NCBI RefSeq assembly: GCF_020360975.1
Contig: NW_025408670.1
Span: 4,216,001 to 4,280,000 of the forward strand
Length of the DNA: 64,000 bases
DNA from: Hirsutella rhossiliensis
Lineage: Eukaryota; Ascomycota; Sordariomycetes; Hypocreales; Ophiocordycipitaceae
Direction of reading: 5' to 3'
A model generated the notes under the pieces. That model searched no databases, was not told the origin of the DNA, and saw only the letters and a list, made by a program, of their open reading frames with translations. The stretch's first letter is position 1. Each line of letters opens with the position of its first letter. Position numbers and translations under genes: made by a program. Shown piece by piece: positions 56,555 through 64,000 of the stretch.

Positions 56555-58477
56555 ATGTCCTTCGACACGCTTCCCCGGCCCGTCACAGCCGTCACAAAAA
56601 AGGAGCAGACTTGGAAGTTACCGATACAGTGGCCGTCAAGTCAAGACTTGCCACCAAAAGCTCTGACGAGGCCATGGCCCAAGTTTCAACAGTGTACCCC
56701 TTCCGCATCCAACGGCCGGGCAACGAGCCCGAGTACCGAGTGGGCTCGGGAGAAGTGCTCGAGCTTCAGCGACAGCTCAATTCTTCACCACAAGCGTCAT
56801 GACTCCGATGGCGAAAAGTCAGATGCTTGCCGGGCCGCGTGCGGCTATCCCATCCTCCCCCAGCCTCTCAATCCAGCTAGGAAGCTGACGCGAACCGAGT
56901 TGCGAACCCAACGGGCCGTCTTCATCATCTTTGTCCTCGTCGTTAATCTCGGCCTAGCCGCCGTGACCCTGTTCGCCAAAATCGGAGTGGCGACGCTCGT
57001 CTTCGTCCTCCTTTTCAAGCTCCAAGACTGCCTGTCGGCGATTATAACTATCCTCTGCCTCTCGTGGACCTCGGTGGCCAGTCTCTTCCACAAATCGGAG
57101 CCCGTATCCCGTCAATGGGTTCTGTCTCTTCTCCCGGCATACAACGAGTCCGAGGAGCAGATGCTCAAGTCGATCCGCGGTCTCCGAGAGAATGTTGGCG
57201 ACCCGCACAAGCAAGTCATTGCCATCGTCCTCGACGGCCAGCCCAAAGATATCAGGGGCGAGTTCTCGAGAGTCGTTGCCGAATTTCAGCGCCCCTACCT
57301 CTCGCTCAAGCAGAAGTCTGGAATTCTCAAGGTCACGGCCGGCTTCTTCTTCCAGGACCTCCCCGTCATCCTGATTGAAAAAGTACAGAACAGCGGCAAG
57401 AAGGACAGCTTGGTGCTGACGCACGATCTCTTTAACCACCCGCGCGACAACATGCCCGAGTACACTCGGCTTCTGCGCGAGGAGATCTGGACCACGGTCC
57501 TCCCAGCCCTCACGGCCGAGACCGACTTCCGCTCCTTCGATATGATTTTCTGTACCGACGCCGACTCCCTCATCCACGAGGGCTGCATGATAAAGCTCAT
57601 CGACCGTCTCGCCCGCGACGAAAAAGCCATCGCCGCCTGCGGACTTGTCCTCGTTGAGTTTGAGCCGGGATACGAGTGGTCGCCCTGGAACTTCTTCCAA
57701 TTGCTGCAATATGCTTACGGTCAATCCGTCCGCCGCTGGGCCGAGGGCTTCGTCGGCAAGGTCACCTGCCTCCCTGGATGCGTGACCATGATCGCCGTCC
57801 GGAAAGAAATGGCCGGCGCCATAGCCATGTTCGCTCGTCCCGTCAAGGAGAATTGGGTGCTCCACCATCAAGTCCAGAACCTGGGCACCGACCGTCGGCT
57901 GACGTACTGTATGCTCAGCCAGTCTAAGGGGCTGCGTACACTCTTCGTCCCCGATGCCGTGTCGGAGACGGTGGCGCCCCAGTCGTTTAAGCATTACCTA
58001 CACCAGCGTCGCCGCTGGGGCTCCAACGCTTACTTCAACAACTTCTTCTACTGTGGTGGCCGTAACATGATCCTTTACACTCGCTTTCTCGCCTTTCTAC
58101 ACATCATGCGCCAAACGTGCGTCTACTATCGCATTCTCAACACCATTCTCTTTATCCGCGCCTTGGTCATCGAATTTAGCTTTATGGACATCTTACCCCT
58201 GCTGGTTGTCGGTCAATTCCCGGCACTTTGGTTCTGCGTCTGCATGGTGATACAACGCGCTCTGCGGGTAAGGATACACAAGCTCATTGTTGGCTTCCTC
58301 ATCAACAAACTGGTCTCGCCCATCATGTCCTCTATAGTCTTTGCCGCCGTGGTAACAAATTTGGGCAACGCTGTCTGGGGAATGAGTGGCATCACGGCTT
58401 CTTCTTCTGGCGACTCGCAAAGGCCTTCGACGCAAGCCTCTTCTTCTACCACTCAACAGCCGCCGCTGCCGCGTTGA
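56555..58477 (+). CDS. Chitin-synthase-like family 2 glycosyltransferase
   Basis: A membrane processive GT2 enzyme, probably transferring a sugar nucleotide to a growing cell-wall polysaccharide. It is a single exon of 640 residues from ATG 56,555 (MSFDTLPRP). Two to three hydrophobic segments (about residues 120-180) precede the catalytic domain, with LPAYNES at 193 and LDGQP at 226. The metal-binding TDADS is at 334, LPGC at 406, GTDRRLTY at 444 and QRRRW at 484. Several membrane segments follow (about 510-605). Chitin synthases normally have EDR; here it is TDR, with the presumed catalytic-base Asp kept. It is shorter than class I-VII chitin synthases (usually 850 or more), so it belongs to a divergent chitin-synthase-like group. 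The polymer made is unknown. Confidence 0.85.
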   Translation: MSFDTLPRPVTAVTKKEQTWKLPIQWPSSQDLPPKALTRPWPKFQQCTPSASNGRATSPSTEWAREKCSSFSDSSILHHKRHDSDGEKSDACRAACGYPILPQPLNPARKLTRTELRTQRAVFIIFVLVVNLGLAAVTLFAKIGVATLVFVLLFKLQDCLSAIITILCLSWTSVASLFHKSEPVSRQWVLSLLPAYNESEEQMLKSIRGLRENVGDPHKQVIAIVLDGQPKDIRGEFSRVVAEFQRPYLSLKQKSGILKVTAGFFFQDLPVILIEKVQNSGKKDSLVLTHDLFNHPRDNMPEYTRLLREEIWTTVLPALTAETDFRSFDMIFCTDADSLIHEGCMIKLIDRLARDEKAIAACGLVLVEFEPGYEWSPWNFFQLLQYAYGQSVRRWAEGFVGKVTCLPGCVTMIAVRKEMAGAIAMFARPVKENWVLHHQVQNLGTDRRLTYCMLSQSKGLRTLFVPDAVSETVAPQSFKHYLHQRRRWGSNAYFNNFFYCGGRNMILYTRFLAFLHIMRQTCVYYRILNTILFIRALVIEFSFMDILPLLVVGQFPALWFCVCMVIQRALRVRIHKLIVGFLINKLVSPIMSSIVFAAVVTNLGNAVWGMSGITASSSGDSQRPSTQASSSTTQQPPLPR

Positions 58478-60299
58478 GCTCTAGCACCCGGCGGCTTTCT
58501 TTTTCTTCCCCTCATTTTCTTTCCTGCTCTTTCTTCTCCCAAAGGACATGGTAGAAGACCTATAGACTGAGCTTCTCGGCAACACTTTTTGCGACCAAGG
58601 GTTTAATGGCGATTCACTTGGTATAATTCATGGCAGGTTTCCTATTGGAATCGACCACTCGACAGGTATCCCCGCAATGGTCATGCCTGCGCACTATTTC
58701 CTGAACTCCACATTTCTTGGAAATTCCACTTCATCTCTGTCACGCTTGTTTTGGTGCTGTATCCGTGGCACTGATGGACAAAAAGGACTGCCGTGTTTAC
58801 ACTAGCTCTAGTTTTACAAAGTACTTGAGATTTAACCTTCCCTGGGCGCATGAATATCGTTCAACTCACAGAACACCGACATACAGAAACTCTCGGATCA
58901 CGGGTTATCCTTCACTAATCGGTTTTACGTATTTTGACGTACTGAGGAATTATACCCAATTTAGATGCATACAAAACTGAAAGTCTATCGCTATAGTAAA
59001 ACATAACTGGGTAAATTTAAGTCGGTTCACGTCCTCGTCAAGGAATACCTGGCTGGTCATGGTAGATAAAAAGATGATTTCTCTCTCCATCCAAACGGCG
59101 GTATGAATTTGGCTACATATGCTTCTCGCGAAGAGAGAATGCAATTGGGCATGAAGGTTGGAGTGTGACCAGGGCAGCAACTGATGAGTCGATTGAGTGA
59201 CTGACCAAGTTGATAGTTGGCTGTCTGTCTAAAGATGTCGCCACCTAGGCCGCTTATAGGCCTCTTTCCCCTCGAGTATATGGTCAAGCCGGCATCCCAC
59301 CCCCGCCCCCTGGTAACCCGACTGTGCGTAGTAGTCAAGCTGGCCATAAATTTATAGTTCTGTCAGGTATAGGTAAAGGCACCTAAAAGTCAACCTGACC
59401 AGTAAGCCATCACCACGTGATTCCTTTATAGCATTCATTAGGTTAAGTTAGGAATTAGAGTTATTTAAAAAGGTAGCAGCTTACCTATGTAAGATCGTTA
59501 GGTTAGATACAAAGACACCTAAAAGTCAAGCTGGCTATAGATTTATGGTCGGACCACTATGGAACGGGAGGCAACGGGCGGGTTACCAGAGTGGGGGGGG
59601 GATGGTCGGCTTACCAACCACGCCCAGATCGTCCACCGGTTTTCGTGGCAATAGAATCGCTTGGCTCTTAGTTATGCGACAGCGACGTTATTGCGCATTT
59701 TATTAAACATTAAATCGTACGTTATTATCACGTCGGTATAGCAGCCCATTCCGGACGAGATATCTTTTAAAAAAACCCTTTGGTCTACATCTTTGAATAT
59801 GAAAAGAGCCTTAAAGGCCTATCTGGTATTTATCGGAATGTACCTCGAGCAAACGGGCCGATTGAATACAGGTAAAATTTATGTATGTACCTGGGAATAA
59901 ATGTTGAACGTTGCGGCGAAAATCAAACCATTATGGAAGCGGTCGTCTATGCTTCAGTACATGGTGACTCAATTATAGAGGTATTCCGATAAAATCTCTT
60001 TTCCAAAGCATCTATCTACTGCGTCATACTTAAAGTACCTTGCGGCGCCACCCTTGCTTTATTTTTTTATGCGCCGGAATTCACGAAGTAGAAGCAGTGC
60101 CAATTCCCCTAACTCGGGCCCCTTGAAACTCTAATAAATCAAGGGCGACTTTTTTGGGGGCCCAGTAATATAACAGGGATGGCACGGAACTGCCTTTTAA
60201 CTATAAGTAAACATCGATGCCCCCAACTGAAATAATACTTGACACATATCACCGACTATTCGCCCACGATTCCATCGCGCAAAACGCATTGTTTCTGCG
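58478..60299. other. Intergenic; short dispersed repeats
   Basis: No gene was recognised in 1.8 kb. A word CACCTAAAAGTCAA(C/G)CTG recurs at about 59,380 and 59,516. A companion GTCAAGCTGGCCATAAATTT at 59,334 is echoed at about 59,527. A G9 tract lies at 59,593-59,601. This may be a decayed small repeat. Confidence 0.45.
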
Positions 60300-61343
60300 A
60301 TGCGGTTTATCCTCCGCTCGGCTCTCTGCACCTTCTTGTTGTCCCGGTCCAACGCCCTACGTATGAACTGCGCCCCGGGTGGCAATTTCGACTTGGGAGC
60401 CTGGAACCTGCAGCTACCGACCGGCAGCAACGGGTTCGATGTGGTCAGAAGTAAGGACTTGCAAGGCTGTGAAGGCTATTCCGACCAATACTTTTCCACC
60501 GACTCGTCGTCGGGCACAATGGTGTTCGTGGCTCCTGGCAACCCTCGTCTAACGGGATGCGTGACAACGCCCGGCAGCAGCCATTGCCGCACCGAGCTGC
60601 GCGAGGTGAATAAGAACGACGGTCGCAATGCCGCCTGGAACTCGAGAGATACAAACGTTCTCGAGGTGACAATGGCCGTCACCAAAGCCGACGACGGCAC
60701 CTACGGCACGGCTATCGGCCAAGTCTTTGCTCAGGCGAAGCCCCTTGCGGCCATCTACTATAGTCAGCAGGGCAACATTACCTTCGATATCAAGCCGGGG
60801 CCGCAGCAAGACACCCAGAGGTTCAGAATGAGTCAGGTGCCATTGGGCAAGCAGTTCACCTATAAGCTATCTTACTCTAGCGACATCCTATCGGTTGCCG
60901 TCGACGGCATAGAAGCGCCGCTTAATTTCACCGCCTGGCCAGCTCAAGACTGCTCCTTCAAGCTAGGCAACTACAACCAAGGCAGGTCTGGAGACAGAGC
61001 AGAGGTGCATGTTGCAGCCATCCATCTGCAGCACGATAGCTTAGGTTCGGCCACCTTTGGCCTACTTCGCAAGTCCCTATACTTTATTTTGCCTTCGCTA
61101 TTAGTGCTTTACTGTGAAAGGCTGGCCCGGAGTTTATTCAACAAGCAGGTGCCTAGGTGTTGTCTATCTAGAGCTAAGGAGGAAAAGAAGCTGAACTCGA
61201 GGCGTAGCCTCGAGTGCGAGCTTATATTGCCCTTCTCGGAATGTTCTCGCAGCTTCTGGGTCCGCGGAGCGGCCGGTGTTGCCACCGAGCACGACCCACC
61301 GGACCCGGTACAACCGGGTTCACCAGCCGGGCACAGCCCGTGA
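60300..61343 (+). CDS. PL7/PL20-type polysaccharide lyase, C-terminus altered by LTR
   Basis: A secreted enzyme cleaving uronate polysaccharides (alginate- or glucuronan-like) by beta-elimination. ATG 60,300 starts a probable signal peptide (MRFILRSALCTFLLSRSNA). The lyase domain spans about residues 22-256. SHCRTELRE (His95, Arg97, Glu99) and SFKLGNYNQ (residues 219-227, Tyr225) are the two hallmark motifs. The central Q-I/V-H motif of PL7 reads GQVF here, as I expect for the PL20-like fungal branch. The natural end appears to be near IHLQHD (about 61,040). The frame instead continues about 100 codons, entering the adjoining retroelement LTR at about residue 272 and stopping at TGA 61,341-61,343 inside the LTR tip. 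The substrate is inferred only. Confidence 0.78.
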   Translation: MRFILRSALCTFLLSRSNALRMNCAPGGNFDLGAWNLQLPTGSNGFDVVRSKDLQGCEGYSDQYFSTDSSSGTMVFVAPGNPRLTGCVTTPGSSHCRTELREVNKNDGRNAAWNSRDTNVLEVTMAVTKADDGTYGTAIGQVFAQAKPLAAIYYSQQGNITFDIKPGPQQDTQRFRMSQVPLGKQFTYKLSYSSDILSVAVDGIEAPLNFTAWPAQDCSFKLGNYNQGRSGDRAEVHVAAIHLQHDSLGSATFGLLRKSLYFILPSLLVLYCERLARSLFNKQVPRCCLSRAKEEKKLNSRRSLECELILPFSECSRSFWVRGAAGVATEHDPPDPVQPGSPAGHSP

Positions 61344-61345
61344 CA
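61113..61345 (-). repeat. 3' LTR of the second chromovirus (inner end uncertain)
   Basis: On the minus strand the LTR starts TGTCACGGGCTG, resembling TGTAACGGGCTG of the first element, just after a purine-rich tract (61,349-61,365). It shares the layout TATAAGCTCG, a pyrimidine tract, then CCTTAGCTCTAGATA (around 61,165-61,182). The other end is placed at CTTTCACA (61,113) because it gives TG...CA termini. The second LTR lies outside the window, so this end is provisional. Confidence 0.6.
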
Positions 61346-61348
61346 TTA

Positions 61349-61365
61349 CCCCCCTTGTCCCCTCC
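61349..61365 (-). other. Polypurine tract of the second chromovirus
   Basis: On the minus strand GGAGGGGACAAGGGGGG, interrupted by one C, sits next to the LTR start. The pol stop (TAA, 61,348-61,346) lies between tract and LTR. Confidence 0.7.
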
Positions 61366-64000
61366 GACCAGGTCGGCGTCTGCGGGGTTCTTGCGTTCCT
61401 GCCAGCGTCTCGTACCTCTCCCTAGGGCCATCATTGGTCTTGATTGGCCCGTACTTGTCCTCGAATGCCTTCATCGCAATTGTTCCTTGCAACCACTCAA
61501 CTGGCTCCCAAGTCGGCTCTGCGTAGCCCGTCCATCGCACTAGTGCTTGCCTGAATTCCTCGTCCGCGCTTCTTCCATCTCGCGCAGAGGATCTCGTCGA
61601 CATCCCACAGATCCGTGCCGGACTCATCTTGTACCGGTGGTGGCTGTGCGTCATCTACCTTTGGCCAGGAGCCGGATCTTGATGCGCCCGCCGCAAAGGT
61701 CAACATGAAATCGCGGGTAAATTGAGCCACGAACATCGAGCTCAACAACGTGCGAACTAATTACCTTCGTGACTGTGTACTTGTGATGCAGCCAGTCGAG
61801 CTTCTTGCACGGTCGTGGCGATCTGTAGTTTGCCATCGAGAGCCACACCTTGTCACCAACTTCAAATCGCTCCGCAGGCTGTCGCTTTGCGTTGGCAGCC
61901 TCTTCTTGTTGTTGCTGTGAGGAGGCCATCACTGCTTGCATGTACTCATTGACCTCCTGCAGGCGACTGAGTAGGCTATCAGCTCTGCTTTCCTCTCTAT
62001 GCCTCGGTGGCTCTTCCGATTCCTCGACGCTGATGGGATCGACGTGGTAACCATGCTCAGCGAAAAAGGGGCTGATCTTGGTCGCTGCGGATTCACGATT
62101 GTTGAGTGCCAGCTGCGCGGCAGGGAGCAGTTCTCCCAGTCGTCCTGCACGTACGACACGTAGGCTCTCAGGTAGGCCTCGATCTCCTGGTTCATTCTCT
62201 CTGGCCTCCGTCCGTCTGAGGATGATAGGCCGTGCTCAATTTCTGCGTGACACCTGCAAGACGGCAGAACCTCTTCCAGAACCTACTTAGCCAGTTGCTC
62301 CCGCGGTCGCTGACGATGGACCGTGGCATTCCGTGAAATCGGTAATGACACTGGAGAAAACGGTTTGCACACGGCTCAGCTTCCATGTTGTCCATCACCT
62401 CGAGGGTCACAGCCTTTGTCAGTCTGTCCACAATCACCCACAGGTACCTTGCCTTGCTCAGTCCAGTAGGCGGCAGATCTGTGATGAAGTCCATGGACAA
62501 ATGGCTTCGGGGTCGATCTGGAATCGGCAGAGGCTTGAGAAATCCCCTTCGACTGGCGCCAGATGTGTGCTCTGCCGCAGGTGTCGCAATTGGCTACGTA
62601 CCGGCGAACCAGCTGGGACTGCCCAGGCCAGTAGAATCGCCGAGCCACAATAGCCAGCGTACCTTCCCTGCCGGGATGACCGGTCGCAACAGAGTCATGC
62701 GACTGCTGCACAATGCGGGTTCTCAACTGGTCTTTCTCAGCTTCCTCCTGGTTACCCTCCTCTCCGGATCCACCCGGCACCCAAATACGGTCTCTGAATG
62801 TCAGCCTTTGCCTGCGTCGATCGCACATTCTGAAATCTGGATCTTCAGGCCCAGCGAGGGCGGGAAGGCACGCTCGCGATCGCGGACTGCCTTATAGGCT
62901 GCCCGGAATATCGAGTCCTTCGCCACCGTTTCGTCCCAGAGTTGCTGCAGGTCCGCTACCTCGAAGACCTTCATCTTCGGCAGGGTGGATGCCTCTGAAC
63001 AGTCAGAACTCATCGCGTTGATACATGCTCTTGTCGATGATGGAATGGCACTATCCGGTATCAACTGTATCATTCTTCCTTGTTCCCGCTCGTCGTCAAT
63101 GCCCTGTGGCTTGTCTTGTTCACGGCGGGACAAAGCATCAGGCACGACAGCCCCCCTTCCCCGGCGATACTCGAGCTTGAAGTCGAACTGGGGCAAATTG
63201 GCTGCCCCACCGCTCTGCCGTTCCGTGAGCTTCTGGCGTGTCGCGAAATACCCAGGTTGCGGTGATCGGTAAGGATTGTAAATGGGCCGCAGCTCCTAAG
63301 TTCGGCGTTCCAGTTGTCGAGACATCTCATGATGGCAAGCATCTCCTTGTCGTGAATGGGATAGTTGTACTCCGCTGGCGAAAGTCGCTTCGAGAAGAAG
63401 GCGCATGCGTGTCGACGTCCATCTGGGCCTTCCTGCGACAGGACGCCTCCCAATGCGTAGCCTGAGCAATCCGTCTCCAAAAAGGTCGGGAGGCTCGGGT
63501 CCCACTGCTTGAGCACCGGTGACTCGCAAAATCGTCGCTTCAGCTCCTGAAACGCCTCGTTCTCCGCTCGTCCCCAATGAAAGGCAGTTCCTTTCTTAAG
63601 CAGGGCATCCAGAGACTGCGTGATCTTGGCATAGTCGGGGATGAAGATCCGGTAATAGTTGGCGAAGCCCAGAAAGCTTCTGACACCCTTCACCGTGGTC
63701 GGGGCCTCCCATTCGCGGATGGCGCGCTGCTTTTCGGGGTCGCAGGCGATTCCTTTCCTGCGTTGACGATGAACCCAAGGTATTTGACCTCTTGTACCGA
63801 AAACTCGCACTTCGCTGGGTCTAGGTGCAGCCCAGCGTCGGCGAGTGCTTGGAGAACTCGTCGCACCTTAGCCTCATGATCCGCCTTCGAACCGCTCGAG
63901 TAGATCAGTACATCATCCAGGTACGCTGTGACAAAGTCGTCCAGCCATTCGCGCAATACACTGTTCATGTATCGTTGGAATGATGCCGGGGCGCCGCTCA

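Larger units (their letters stand above)
61113..64000 (-). mobile_element. Second chromodomain Ty3/gypsy element (3' part, runs off window)
   Basis: Minus-strand pol in several frames, reading from 64,000 downward. It has RT with YLDD and KYLGFIV (63,968-63,690), then [15 protein letters not shown] and RNase H with ETDCSGYALGG (63,810-63,070). The integrase zinc domain has HDSVATGHPGRE and CDTCG (62,828-62,540), followed by a core with MDFITDLPP and VSDRGSNW (62,500-62,000). A GPY-like region and a chromodomain follow, with LWDVDEIL and LVRWTGYAEPTWEP (about 61,640-61,500). At least five frame changes are needed. Sequence differs clearly from the first element, so it is another family. CA/TG content is normal. 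Confidence 0.88.

Noticed and set aside
1..64000. tRNA or rRNA genes
   Set aside because: No cloverleaf-like A/B-box pairs or conserved rRNA segments were noticed by eye; a covariance-model search would be needed to exclude them.

Overview
This window comes from a filamentous ascomycete (Pezizomycotina). The genes have short introns of about 50-70 bp with GT(A/G)(A/C/T)G donors, CTAAC/CTGAC-like branch points and CAG/TAG acceptors. The products are fungal: RNA polymerase III largest subunit, an Nha1-type antiporter, a LysM protein, a chitin-synthase-like GT2 enzyme and a PL7/PL20 lyase. More than half of the window is repeat DNA with a textbook repeat-induced point mutation (RIP) signature.

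Region 1 (1 to about 38,680) is a block of nested, RIP-destroyed transposons. CpA and TpG are almost absent while CpG remains common, so start codons are nearly absent. Recognisable relics are a plus-strand Ty3/gypsy element at the left edge, a minus-strand Ty3/gypsy element with its two LTRs (14.2/20.1 kb and 27.5-27.7 kb), two direct copies of a copia-like segment (11.0-13.6 and 27.8-30.5 kb), and the end of a Tad1-like LINE (37.2-38.3 kb). A 1.1-kb inverted repeat (9.0-10.1 and 36.0-37.2 kb) brackets about 26 kb. Several 0.4-0.5-kb islands inside the block keep their CA/TG. A young, unRIPed chromodomain Ty3/gypsy element (14,378-20,089) has inserted into one LTR of the RIPed element. Its LTRs are nearly identical, but its gag-pol is full of frameshifts.

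Region 2 (38.7-61.1 kb) has normal base composition and carries ordinary and decaying genes. They are RPC1 (39.5-44.0 kb, interrupted by one in-frame TAA), an Nha1-like Na+/H+ antiporter (46.9-48.8 kb), a broken NRPS adenylation-domain fragment, an uncharacterised HExxH fungal protein with one frameshift, a LysM ORF without a visible start, a chitin-synthase-like glycosyltransferase and a secreted-lyase ORF. The last three suggest cell-wall or polysaccharide biology. There is no sign of an operon or metabolic cluster, and several neighbours are damaged.

Region 3 (about 61.1-64.0 kb) is the 3' part of a second, unrelated chromodomain Ty3/gypsy element on the minus strand. It runs off the window, and its LTR abuts the lyase ORF. 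I saw no rRNA, tRNA or CRISPR array. All family calls come from reading motifs by eye; no database search was run.
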